This document shows, piece by piece, positions 8,431-16,568 of a DNA stretch of 64,000 nucleotides. Below the pieces are notes generated by a model. It saw only the letters and a list, made by a program, of their open reading frames with translations. It was not told where the DNA came from and did no database searches. Positions within the stretch are counted from its first letter, which is position 1. Each line of letters opens with the position of its first letter. Made by a program: the position numbers and the translations under genes. This DNA is from Pontibacillus yanchengensis (lineage in GTDB: Bacteria > Bacillota > Bacilli > Bacillales > BH030062), in NCBI RefSeq assembly GCF_009856295.1, contig NZ_WMEU01000003.1, forward strand, positions 372,001 through 436,000, in the 5' to 3' direction.

Positions 8431-10341
8431 ATGATTTCAGGTTTTCCTAACGTAAGCAAAGGAGAAACAGTTTATTCTATCATGGCAAAGTATCATAAGA
8501 TGATGGGACATACTGAGATAAGAGCAACATTCGAAAAAGTACTAAACAAGGATAAAGCAGCCCTGTCAGGTATTAATGTGGATTTACCCACCATTATTTC
8601 AAACTTACACTATACTACCTCAGAATTCTCCCTCTATAGACAGCTAGAAGATTGGGTAACCCATCATACCAGTTTTAATTACTATTCATTCTTCCACGAA
8701 ACAAAAATTAAAGAGAAACTATTAGTGAACTATATTCATGAACCTTATAAGCATGGGATTACTCTTCAAATTGGTAAAGCAGCTTCTGATATAGTTGAAC
8801 CGAAATATTTAAAGTTTTGTATGTCATGTTATGAAAAAGAGATTGAAGAAGCTGGGGTAGCTTCTTGGTACTGGATTCATCAAATACCTGGAGTATTCAC
8901 TTGTCCTTTTCATAATAAATCATTACACATTAGCAAAGTCCCAAGAAATCCGAGATATTTACAATTGTTAGATGAATCCGTAGTCAATGATAGTGATGTA
9001 CTATTGGATATCGAGGAATTGGTCTCAAAATTCAACCCTCTATCTCACTTAAGCCTAAAAATTTCTACTGAAGAAATGAATGGAAATTGGGACAAGCCAA
9101 AGTATAAAAAATCGTACATTGGGTTAATTAAAAAAGCGGGATATGGCGGATATGAGGCGAACGTATATAAAGAAAAGATGTACATGGATATTACAGAATT
9201 CTACGGACTGAAAATTATAAATATTTTGGAAGAAAAAATAGCCTTCAACTTTACCTCATTAGAAAAACTATGGAATGCTAAAGATAGTGTACAACATCCT
9301 ATATATCATATATTATTTCTCCACTTTATAAGTGAAAAGATGAATTACGATTTGGAACAAAACTCCATAAGGGAATTAATAGAGCTGGGTCATGAATATT
9401 TTCATGACCCAGCATGTAATATGGATGCATTACAAGCACAATTCATATGTCTTAACGCTTTCTGTGAGTACTTTTATAAAAATAACTACATAGTTGTCCA
9501 CCACTCGAAGTCTAGTGGAAATCATACTTTTCATGTGAGTTGTACATTTTGTGGCCTAAAGTACAGAAATCATTGTATTCCATCCGATTTCACAAACTAT
9601 AAATGGGATTCATTGATAGAAGTTGGAAAAAATTTAGATGAGAAAATTATTAGTATGGTCTTAAAAGAGAATTTATCATTTTGGAAAACCGCAAAGATAC
9701 TAGGGTTACCCGAAAATTCAATAAGGAAAGTGATTCAAAGAGAAATGAATGGGCCATTACAACAAAAGGGATCGAGTACTAAAAAATATAATCAAAAAAG
9801 GGATAGAGAAGAATGGGAAGCACTAATTATAAACAATAAATTAAAAACCAAAACGGATCTCGCAAATGAACATTATGCGTTATTTAAGAGGTTAAGAAGA
9901 TATGATAGAGAATGGTTGGATTCCCGTGATTACAAAAAAGCAGGTTCAATGCAAAATATAGAAGTTGTGGATTGGAAACAAAGAGATAAAGAATATTTAA
10001 TAATTCTAAAAGAAGCCTATAAAGAACTTTTAAAAGAATACAAACCTAAAAAAATTTCTCACAATACGCTAACAATAAAAGCTAATATAAAAATAAATAA
10101 AAAATATCAAGCTAAATTGCCCCAGACTTTCGATTTTATTAATGAAGTAAAAGAGACTAATGACCAGTTTGCGATACGTAAAGCTAAAATGATTTTAGAC
10201 CACCAATGTAAACTACCATTAGGAGCTCAATATAAACCGAAAAATATGACACACAAAGTGGGGTATTACAATAAAATTTCTGATGACGCTAAAAAGCATA
10301 TCAGGAAGATGCTAGATGATTTCTATAATGAAGTATTATAG
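8431..10341 (+). CDS. TniQ/TnsD-family target selector
   Basis: This protein is expected to bind a fixed chromosomal site and recruit TnsC there. The N-terminal TniQ domain holds a zinc motif CMSC (about 130-133) with CPFH (about 160-163); a second cysteine cluster CTFCG...C lies near 371-383. Helix-turn-helix-like segments follow (for example near 410-440), ending in a basic tail. At 636 residues it is TnsD-sized rather than a short TniQ. The start follows AAAGGGGGG. It is the only TniQ-family gene in the element, so it is the likely reader of the M23-gene site. No TnsE and no CRISPR-linked TniQ are seen. Confidence 0.88.
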   Translation: MISGFPNVSKGETVYSIMAKYHKMMGHTEIRATFEKVLNKDKAALSGINVDLPTIISNLHYTTSEFSLYRQLEDWVTHHTSFNYYSFFHETKIKEKLLVNYIHEPYKHGITLQIGKAASDIVEPKYLKFCMSCYEKEIEEAGVASWYWIHQIPGVFTCPFHNKSLHISKVPRNPRYLQLLDESVVNDSDVLLDIEELVSKFNPLSHLSLKISTEEMNGNWDKPKYKKSYIGLIKKAGYGGYEANVYKEKMYMDITEFYGLKIINILEEKIAFNFTSLEKLWNAKDSVQHPIYHILFLHFISEKMNYDLEQNSIRELIELGHEYFHDPACNMDALQAQFICLNAFCEYFYKNNYIVVHHSKSSGNHTFHVSCTFCGLKYRNHCIPSDFTNYKWDSLIEVGKNLDEKIISMVLKENLSFWKTAKILGLPENSIRKVIQREMNGPLQQKGSSTKKYNQKRDREEWEALIINNKLKTKTDLANEHYALFKRLRRYDREWLDSRDYKKAGSMQNIEVVDWKQRDKEYLIILKEAYKELLKEYKPKKISHNTLTIKANIKINKKYQAKLPQTFDFINEVKETNDQFAIRKAKMILDHQCKLPLGAQYKPKNMTHKVGYYNKISDDAKKHIRKMLDDFYNEVL

Positions 10342-10523
10342 TAAGTATTTTGAGGATCTAATCTTACTTACCGAGACCATTGGAATACTATAGCGTATTT
10401 TGTAAAAGAGTGTGTATAACATATTATTCATCCGATCTAACTTTTTTTCTAATTACGGGTGTCATCAATATGTGACCAATGAATAAGTTAGCAATCCGAT
10501 GTATTAATTGTGATATTTATTCA

Positions 10524-10587
10524 TTTATCTTGAGATCAAGTCTTCAAGATAAGGGCCATTATGTTGAAGACTTGAATTCGAGATAAT
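10524..10587. repeat. Cargo punctuation repeat A (full hairpin form)
   Basis: The left arm TTATCTTGAGATCAAGTC is followed after a short loop by its near-perfect inverse, GACTTGAATTCGAGATAA. Outer arms are about 22 bp with few mismatches. It lies between tnsD and the first cargo pair. The remaining bases of the 364-bp gap (10342-10705) show no gene that I can support. Confidence 0.8.
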
Positions 10588-10705
10588 CGTTAAACTGAAT
10601 AGTTATGTGAAGAGATTACATGGGTTTTTATGGTAAAATTGAGTAGGTAATTACGGTATGACACTAAATTGAAGCAAAATGGTTTTATGTGGAAGGATGA
10701 TTTTT

Positions 10706-11647
10706 GTGAGTAAAACATTATATTTTTCAAAAGTGAATATTAACTCCCATATTTTACGTGTATATGAGGATAAAAAAGAGTTTGAACGGATTATAAAAGA
10801 ACTATATGTAAAAATTAAGGATGATGTGGAATATGTGAGTGAAGCATTACAAATGGATGACGAGGGAAATCCATACACTCATAAAGAAATTTATAAGTTT
10901 AAGTCTATTGAGAAATTTAAGGATGAACTAGATTTCACAATAACAGGTAAGGTATTTAAAACAATGACAATTTTTATAGGTGAAGAGAATGGAGAGACTG
11001 GAGAAATCAAAAAAATTCCCGCCGAACACACGGAAGGAATTGAATTTCACTATGACTTATATAAAGAAATAATAACCTTTAATACAACTAGTAGGTTTGG
11101 TTACGTTAAATTTAATGATGTCTTTAAAAAGTTGCTTAATAAATGTATGTCAACTAAGAATGAAAAATATTACTTTGAAGTATCTTTATTAAGAGAAGGT
11201 CTAAATGTAAGCGAAATTAAAAAACAGTTGAAATCAATAGGTGAACTAGAAACTTTAAGAATAGAAATAATGCCTCCCAATCCAGATGACGAACTGCTTG
11301 ATAGCATACAAAACAATGGTGAAGAATATTTAGATAGTTATAAAGATGGGAATGTAACACAAAGAAGTATACTGTTTACCTCAAGGGCACCTGAAGGCTT
11401 AAACATAGATTCAAGTATAATTGACAATGAGATTGAACAATTAGACAAAATCCACTCAAAATTATCTAGTGATGAAGCCACACTAAAAGGATATGTAAAT
11501 GTAGAAGCAACAAACAAAAGCGGAAGGTTTTATACAACCAACGATAGTAAGCCTGTTAAAGATAAAATAGAAAAACCTTCAGGCTTACTTGATTTTGCTA
11601 AAATATGTAAAGGTAAAATAAATGCACTTGTAAGTAACATATTGTAG
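10706..11647 (+). CDS. Cargo protein of unknown function, soluble partner of a 4-TM protein
   Basis: I do not recognise this 313-residue soluble protein. GTG 10706 is preferred because GGAAGGA sits 8 bp before it; an ATG at 10679 has no such site. It has no signal peptide and no membrane segment. Mixed beta strands and charged helices are suggested, with an alternating region around LETLRIEIMPPNPDDELLDS and a basic C-terminal tail. It lies 9 bp before a 4-TM membrane protein, so the two form a unit. A soluble sensor plus small multi-TM protein is the layout of RexAB and, in part, Kiwa; I see no clear residue-level match to either. A defence role is inference from layout and location only. Confidence 0.7.
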   Translation: MSKTLYFSKVNINSHILRVYEDKKEFERIIKELYVKIKDDVEYVSEALQMDDEGNPYTHKEIYKFKSIEKFKDELDFTITGKVFKTMTIFIGEENGETGEIKKIPAEHTEGIEFHYDLYKEIITFNTTSRFGYVKFNDVFKKLLNKCMSTKNEKYYFEVSLLREGLNVSEIKKQLKSIGELETLRIEIMPPNPDDELLDSIQNNGEEYLDSYKDGNVTQRSILFTSRAPEGLNIDSSIIDNEIEQLDKIHSKLSSDEATLKGYVNVEATNKSGRFYTTNDSKPVKDKIEKPSGLLDFAKICKGKINALVSNIL

Positions 11648-11656
11648 GAGGACATG

Positions 11657-12382
11657 ATGAAAACTAGAATTCTTGATAGATTTTCCACTAATAAAAAGTG
11701 GAAAGATTATATAAATATACGTTCATTTGAATGTAAAGCCTCCCTTATCATATCAATTCTTCTTGTTTTTGCTTTTTACCTATTTGATATGTATGGGTCT
11801 TTCGATACTTACGTTGAAGTTTTACAAGATATAACCCTTAATATAATTCAAGCTTTAATTTCTTTGTTAGGCATTATCATTGCAGGCGTAGCAATAATTT
11901 TTAGTGCACTGAACAAAGAAGTATTGGCTACCATTAAAAAAATCAATCCGACTGCTTCTATTCAAACGATATTCATTAGCTTTGAATTTTTAGCCTTTAA
12001 TATCGGAATTGGAATAATGATATTCCTTTTGCTTCACTTCTCTTTATATACTAGCTTTGAGTTGGTTCCTGAAATTGTGTTTTATATTCTTTTGTCCTTT
12101 TTCCTATACTTCTTTACGTTTATTATTTTTTATGCGATTAGTTTAATCAGTAACATTATAAGATTGTTTTACATTACTGACACTTATAGCAACATTAACG
12201 ATTATGAAAATAGCGTACATTATGAGGCAAATGAAATTAGAATCGACTTTATTTTGAATTCTATAATGAAAGATAGAATATCTAAAGAGGAATTCATAAA
12301 GCAGTTATTTGAGTTTGTAGAAAGGAGTAATTCCGATAATAAAGAGGAAGTTAAAAAATACTTTAGGGATTACTACTCTTAA
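11657..12382 (+). CDS. Four-TM cargo membrane protein of unknown function
   Basis: The 241 residues contain four hydrophobic segments, at about 27-45, 65-86, 105-128 and 138-168, then a cytoplasmic charged tail of about 70 residues. The ribosome site TAGGAGG favours the second of two adjacent ATGs (11657 over 11654). It is coupled to the preceding soluble protein and probably acts with it at the membrane, for example as a pore or anchor. I cannot assign a family. Base composition is more AT-rich than the host genes. Confidence 0.7.
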   Translation: MKTRILDRFSTNKKWKDYINIRSFECKASLIISILLVFAFYLFDMYGSFDTYVEVLQDITLNIIQALISLLGIIIAGVAIIFSALNKEVLATIKKINPTASIQTIFISFEFLAFNIGIGIMIFLLLHFSLYTSFELVPEIVFYILLSFFLYFFTFIIFYAISLISNIIRLFYITDTYSNINDYENSVHYEANEIRIDFILNSIMKDRISKEEFIKQLFEFVERSNSDNKEEVKKYFRDYYS

Positions 12383-12435
12383 TACAGAGAACTTCGTTTT
12401 GTTTTCATATATTCTTCCAGAAGTGACAATAAATC

Positions 12436-12543
12436 TTAAATTAGAATTATTCTTGAAATTCTTGCCATTCGATATAGAAATTTATTAGTTCCTATTGTTG
12501 CCCATGCAATTTGGAACCTGTTTGCTTTGTTTTTCTGATTTTA
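12436..12543 (-). other. Short open stretch, possible gene remnant
   Basis: On the minus strand a run of about 35 codons ends in a plausible tail (NKFLYRMARISRIILI, stop), but it has no start and no upstream partner. It could be the remains of a transposase or another gene. Beyond this and repeat B, the gap 12383-12709 shows nothing I can support. Confidence 0.2.
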
Positions 12544-12591
12544 GACTAATCTGTCTAGTCAAATATAATATAACTAACAATATTCATTGAG

Positions 12592-12657
12592 ATTATCTTG
12601 AATTCAATTCTTCAGTAAACGGGCGCGAATCATAAATAAAAAGTTGTGTCCCTTTAT
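12592..12657 (+). repeat. Cargo punctuation repeat B
   Basis: The conserved arm ATTATCTTGAATTCAA leads into GGGCGCGAA...TTGTGTCCC, a G-U-rich hairpin followed by TTTAT. It lies 52 bp before the lipoprotein gene. Confidence 0.75.
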
Positions 12658-12709
12658 ACTTTGGGAAAGTTACTATCAAAATGTAATGTAAACAAGGTGG
12701 TGCGATTTT

Positions 12710-13063
12710 TTGGTATCCGTATTAAAAAGGTTTGGAGTTGTTTTATCTTGTATAATTCTTTTAACCGCATGTTCTGAAGCAGAAGAAACAGATGCCAAAA
12801 CTATTATGGCAACTGGAAAAGTAGTTGAAAAAAACACTGAGGATACAGAGAGATATATAGAAGTGTTGACTATAGTCGAGAACAACAAAAGAAACATAAA
12901 GTTACAAGTTAAAAATGAAAATGTATGGAACTTGATCTTAAAAGATAAATTTTACAGGGTCTCATTCGATATTGAAAACGATACATATAGTCCATTAAAA
13001 GAAATAAAGACAATAAAAGTCGATCCTGAAAAGTTCCAAAAAGACTTAATGAACTTAAACTAA
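12710..13063 (+). CDS. Small lipoprotein of unknown function (cargo)
   Basis: The 117-residue product has a lipoprotein signal: basic start, hydrophobic stretch and lipobox LLTAC (Cys about 21), so it should be anchored outside the membrane. The mature part is small, charged and strand-rich, resembling OB-like or DUF-type lipoproteins, but I recognise no family. Start is TTG, 8 bp after AAGGTGG. Repeat B precedes it and repeat C follows within 31 bp, so it looks like one cassette. Confidence 0.7.
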   Translation: MVSVLKRFGVVLSCIILLTACSEAEETDAKTIMATGKVVEKNTEDTERYIEVLTIVENNKRNIKLQVKNENVWNLILKDKFYRVSFDIENDTYSPLKEIKTIKVDPEKFQKDLMNLN

Positions 13064-13093
13064 CAGGGAATTATAGTTGAGGGGAATTTGATG

Positions 13094-13172
13094 ATTATCT
13101 CAAATTCAAGTCTTCCTGATAAGGGGCGCAAACCTGGAATAAGGCTAACGGGAGACTCAGTTTCGAGATAAT
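13094..13172. repeat. Cargo punctuation repeat C (hairpin form)
   Basis: ATTATCTCAAATTCAAGTC opens the element and GACTCAGTTTCGAGATAAT closes it, giving inverted arms of about 22 bp. The centre has the shared core AAGGGGCGCAAACCTGGAATAA. Confidence 0.8.
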
Positions 13173-13246
13173 TAGTATATATATAGTGATTTCTTTAATG
13201 AGAAGAAGATTTAGAGGAAAATGGTATTAATGAGGGGGGAATTATT

Positions 13247-14017
13247 ATTAATAAGTTTATAGTAGATATTTATAAACAAGTTTGGGATGAGATTGGTTTT
13301 GGTCCAAAAGAAGATGTACACTTAAAGACACTATGCTATCAATTAGATAAGAAATTAGATGAGTTCTCCAGAGAAATTCACAGTAAGATAGGATTTGGTA
13401 TAGGTGATGGGTTTTCTGTGTATATTAACGGTTTTGATAACATCATCTTTGTAAGAATAGAATTGTTTGATACTAGTGAATATTCATATATTACAGAGTA
13501 TCTAAAGAGCAAAGGCGAAGAAATTGATTATCCTAGCTTTGATTCTAACATGGTGGATACTCTAGTTCATGTTTCGAAATTTGATCAGAAATTGACTCAG
13601 AATTTGATAAATGAATTACATAATGAGTTTAGACAGGAAATAAAAATTACACATTCTGAAAAGATTTTTGAGAAAGGTGCATCTAATTGGGAAGTAGAAT
13701 TGCTACTATGGTTGAGTAATATACCTGCTTCTATAATAGGCGCTTACATCTACGATTTTTTCCAAAAAAATAAATCAGATGAAGCAGAAATGCATGTAAT
13801 TGATAGTTTTGATAAGGGTTCTGTATTAGGTATAGCTGCAAAATTAAGCGAAGTTAGCATAAATGACTTGGAAGTAATAAAGTCAGAATATAACGAACAT
13901 GATGGTACAACATTTTACTTAATTACTAGTAGATATGTAGATGTTAAATTAAAACTAAATAAATCAAATAAAGTCATCAATTATAGTTTAGATAAGAAAA
14001 GTTATCTAAAAATTTAA
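13247..14017 (+). CDS. Cargo hypothetical with a probable ATT start or lost start
   Basis: I do not recognise this protein of up to 256 residues. The first conventional start in frame is GTG 13418, but it lacks a ribosome site, and coding sequence continues upstream without a stop to a strong GAGGGGGGA at 13232-13240. Right after it stand ATT ATT ATT AAT AAG, so either ATT is the start or an ATG has mutated. The upstream 57 codons read like a real protein (INKFIVDIYKQVWDEIGF). The middle has a hydrophobic stretch near LLLWLSNIPASIIGAYIY. No catalytic motif is seen. Repeat C precedes and repeat D follows directly. Confidence 0.6.
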   Translation: MNKFIVDIYKQVWDEIGFGPKEDVHLKTLCYQLDKKLDEFSREIHSKIGFGIGDGFSVYINGFDNIIFVRIELFDTSEYSYITEYLKSKGEEIDYPSFDSNMVDTLVHVSKFDQKLTQNLINELHNEFRQEIKITHSEKIFEKGASNWEVELLLWLSNIPASIIGAYIYDFFQKNKSDEAEMHVIDSFDKGSVLGIAAKLSEVSINDLEVIKSEYNEHDGTTFYLITSRYVDVKLKLNKSNKVINYSLDKKSYLKI

Positions 14018-14019
14018 TC

Positions 14020-14083
14020 TATATCTCGATTTCATATACTCAGGATATAGGGACGATAGCCGGACATTGGTTATCGCTTATTG
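14020..14083 (+). repeat. Cargo punctuation repeat D (degenerate)
   Basis: TATATCTCGATTTCA resembles the conserved arm, followed by ATATAGGGACGATAGCC and GGTTATCGCTTA, which can form the hairpin. It begins 3 bp after the preceding stop codon. It is the most diverged copy. Confidence 0.5.
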
Positions 14084-14234
14084 TGCTAACGAAGCAGAAC
14101 ATTTCAACATAAACTAAATTTGAAAAGATACGAAAGATAGTAATTAATTTTACATTTCTTTAGGCGCAAATATTTATCCAAATTCAACTCACTTTAAGGA
14201 GTTTAAAAGCTTACTTGTTATTGATCAACTTGAG

Positions 14235-14297
14235 GATATCTAGAAATCAAGTTTTCTGTTAAGGGCGCTTTCCTGGAAAAAGGAGAGCCTTTTTTTG
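14235..14297 (+). repeat. Cargo punctuation repeat E, terminator-like
   Basis: GATATCTAGAAATCAAGT is followed by TTAAGGGCGCTTTCCTGG and AGGAGAGCC, then seven T. This copy looks like a working terminator. Confidence 0.7.
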
Positions 14298-14565
14298 TTT
14301 GTCTTGAACGTAAATTTGATTATAAACTGGATATTTATGTTTGGAGGAACTATCTTGAAAAAACTTGGACATAAGCGCTAACATAATTTACAATAAATGG
14401 ATTGCTTTTATTTTTACAACAGGATAAGTCCAATTTAACGCCCACTATGATATGAGATGCACCACTGGTAGTGAAGCAAATCCTTATCCTGGTTATAAAG
14501 TTACTTGAGAACTAGAGTAGCAACATTAGACCATACAATCACAGGAATATAGGAGTTGAATTCTA
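14298..14565 (+). other. Gap with possible broken small gene
   Basis: GGAGG at 14342 is followed by TTG AAA AAA CTT and stops after eight codons. A separate open tail reads CTTGSEANPYPGYKVT then a stop near 14507. These may be two ends of a decayed small gene, but I cannot reconstruct it. Confidence 0.25.
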
Positions 14566-15033
14566 TTGAATATTACAAAGAAAAAGATTTTTCTTACCCT
14601 ATTAATTACAGCATGTGTAATATCGTTAATGGTTTCCACCATTCTTAGCTTTCAACTTGAAAGAGTTAATAGTCAACAATCTGATGAACTTAATCAATCC
14701 ATGGAATCCCTGTACAATACTGTGGAATCACATATTAAAGCTCTAGAAGAGATTAACGATATAGATGAATATGAGTTCAACACTATACAACCATTTCTTT
14801 ATAATTCTTTAGACGCAATAAAAAATCATCAAATGATCACTTTAACTATTTATTCTAATAAGAGTGATCGTAAAGCTGTCAAAGCCTATAAAGATGAATT
14901 TAACCAATTATGGAATGTGCTTAATGAGGTTCATAACGAGGAAAATAATAAAATTGAAAACCTTGATAATCACATAAAACAGTTAAAAACTTCCCTTGAT
15001 AATTTCAAATCCTATAACCAAGGTAAGGAATAA
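14566..15033 (+). CDS. Small membrane-anchored coiled-coil protein (cargo)
   Basis: The 155-residue product has one N-terminal membrane segment (about 8-28) followed by a Glu/Asn/Lys-rich helical part that is probably coiled coil and outside the cell. Start is TTG behind AGGAG. No family is recognised. Its layout resembles the host gene at 32978-33562, which also has a short N-terminal anchor and a helical exterior, but I do not claim homology. It is followed by a terminator at 15129-15169. Confidence 0.65.
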   Translation: MNITKKKIFLTLLITACVISLMVSTILSFQLERVNSQQSDELNQSMESLYNTVESHIKALEEINDIDEYEFNTIQPFLYNSLDAIKNHQMITLTIYSNKSDRKAVKAYKDEFNQLWNVLNEVHNEENNKIENLDNHIKQLKTSLDNFKSYNQGKE

Positions 15034-15128
15034 CCTTAGAGGGATCTCCACTTCAAGTGAGAGGTATTAATTTAACTGAAATAGTGTTTCATTTTATAAA
15101 ACAGGGGACAGTAATTCAATAACTATCC

Positions 15129-15169
15129 TAAAAAAGCCCATGATTTTAAATTAATCAGATGGGCTTTTT
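15129..15169 (+). terminator. Rho-independent terminator
   Basis: AAAAAAGCCCAT and ATGGGCTTTTTA form a stem around an AT-rich loop. It ends the unit begun at 14566. Confidence 0.8.
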
Positions 15170-15240
15170 AGAGTTAATAGGCATCTAAACTGTTAAATTA
15201 TACCTTATAAGCGTCTCCCCCCTTCTAAACTTAACACCAG

Positions 15241-15303
15241 CCCACTTTCAAGCTCCATATTATCATGATCTCTTCTTTCTCCTGTGGTTTGTATGAAAGT
15301 GGG
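15241..15303. repeat. Inverted repeat upstream of the tyrosine recombinase
   Basis: CCCACTTTCA (15241-15250) and TGAAAGTGGG (15294-15303) are perfect inverted arms 43 bp apart. They lie 58 bp before the recombinase start. They could be a recombinase-binding site or an operator; the sequence does not decide. Confidence 0.5.
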
Positions 15304-15361
15304 GGATATGTGAATACTAATATTTAGGTGATTTGGGTTCAATTCTAGGAGAGTGAAGATA

Positions 15362-16204
15362 ATGCTTCTATCTGTAGTATGGGAGAAATACCAGCTAGAT
15401 AAAAAAATCGAAGGTTATTCCCCTTTCACAATGAAGTCCTACAGTAATCAGTATAAAATGTTAATTCGACATTTTGGTGATATCGATATGAATACCATAA
15501 CAACAGACGATCTTAAGAGTTATTTAGTAGAGTCAAGCGAACTATTAAAACCTTCAAGTTTAGGTCATAGAGTCCGTTGTGTAAGATGCTTGTTTAAGTG
15601 GGCTTATGATGAAGGATTTATTGATAAGAACCCCGCAGTTAAATTGAAGGAACCTAAATTGGGAAAGCGCATTCCAAAATTTCTTTCGGAACTAGAGATA
15701 GAACATCTTCGAGAAGCATGTGAAACGTCTATGGAAAATGCTATTTTTGAATTTTTTTATTCAACAGGTTGTAGAATTGGAGAAGTAGTAAAGTTAAATC
15801 GAGAAGATATATCCTTTTCAACAAATTCTGTAATCGTACATGGCAAAGGGGATAAAGAAAGAGAAGTCTATTACAATACCCGTTGTTCATTATGGTTAAA
15901 AAGGTATTTGGAGGAACGGGAGGATGATGATCCTTGTTTGTTTTTAACGGAAAGAAGACCTAAGAAAAGAATAAGCAGCGATATGTTGCGTTATATCATT
16001 AAACGGATATCAAGTAAGGCCGGTATTAATAAAAACATTCATCCTCATCAACTAAGACATAGCTATGCTACGCATATGATCAACAATGGAGCACCTGTAG
16101 AAGTTATTCAAAGTCTATTAGGTCATGAAAAGAGCGAAACAACTAAACTATATGCACAGCTTAGCGGTAAACTGAGACATGATTTATATACGAAATACTT
16201 TTAA
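15362..16204 (+). CDS. Tyrosine recombinase, XerC/D-like
   Basis: This 280-residue enzyme should cut and rejoin DNA at short inverted sites. It has an N-terminal SAM-like core-binding domain (about 5-85) and a catalytic domain with Arg in STGCRIGE, Lys in HGKGDK, HQLRH, LGH and the nucleophile Tyr in TKLYAQL. All six expected positions are filled. ATG 15362 sits 9 bp after AGGAGAG and is preferred over GTG 15353. It is in the middle of a Tn7-like cargo and next to two inverted repeats. It lacks the extra helix block of integron integrases as far as I can tell, and it may be a relic of an older integrated element. Confidence 0.88.
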   Translation: MLLSVVWEKYQLDKKIEGYSPFTMKSYSNQYKMLIRHFGDIDMNTITTDDLKSYLVESSELLKPSSLGHRVRCVRCLFKWAYDEGFIDKNPAVKLKEPKLGKRIPKFLSELEIEHLREACETSMENAIFEFFYSTGCRIGEVVKLNREDISFSTNSVIVHGKGDKEREVYYNTRCSLWLKRYLEEREDDDPCLFLTERRPKKRISSDMLRYIIKRISSKAGINKNIHPHQLRHSYATHMINNGAPVEVIQSLLGHEKSETTKLYAQLSGKLRHDLYTKYF

Positions 16205-16236
16205 AAGAACACGTTCATATAGAATGTGTTCTTTTA
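16203..16236 (+). terminator. Terminator after the recombinase
   Basis: AAAAGAACACGTTC and GAATGTGTTCTTTTA form a strong stem that overlaps the stop codon. Confidence 0.85.
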
Positions 16237-16276
16237 CATTTATTAAATACAATGAATGATTTTGTAATTTATTACT

Positions 16277-16317
16277 GAATTCATAAAGCATAATATTGAT
16301 TATGTTTTTGTGAATTC
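16277..16317. repeat. 41-bp palindrome after the recombinase
   Basis: GAATTCATAAAGCATAAT and TTATGTTTTTGTGAATTC are imperfect inverted arms around a short centre. Length and closeness to the recombinase gene make it a candidate crossover site. The rest of the gap to 16568 holds repeat F and no gene. Confidence 0.45.
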
Positions 16318-16365
16318 TTGCGCATCCGGAGGCTTAAGTATATTAACTATAGGATTAATGGATAA

Positions 16366-16432
16366 ATTATCTCGAATTCAAGTTTTCCATATTTGGGCAC
16401 AAACCTGGAACAATGTTGTGTCCTTTATTTTT
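16366..16432 (+). repeat. Cargo punctuation repeat F
   Basis: ATTATCTCGAATTCAAGT leads to GGGCACAAACCTGGAAC and TTGTGTCCTTTATTTTT, a hairpin with a T-rich end. Confidence 0.8.
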
Positions 16433-16568
16433 GTCTTGATTGTATAATATAACGGATTATTAACTGGGAATATGTGTTAAAATTCAAGTTGATTGATGAG
16501 AAATGTACTAAAACAAACTGGCTGTGGGGAACAAAAAAGTTATTACAATTATATAGGGAGGGTTTGAT

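Noticed and set aside
10706..12382. Naming the pair Kiwa or RexAB
   Set aside because: Only the layout agrees; I could not align diagnostic residues, so no name is given.
12436..12543. Transposase remnant on the minus strand
   Set aside because: Only about 35 codons without a start or a matching family motif; too short to support.
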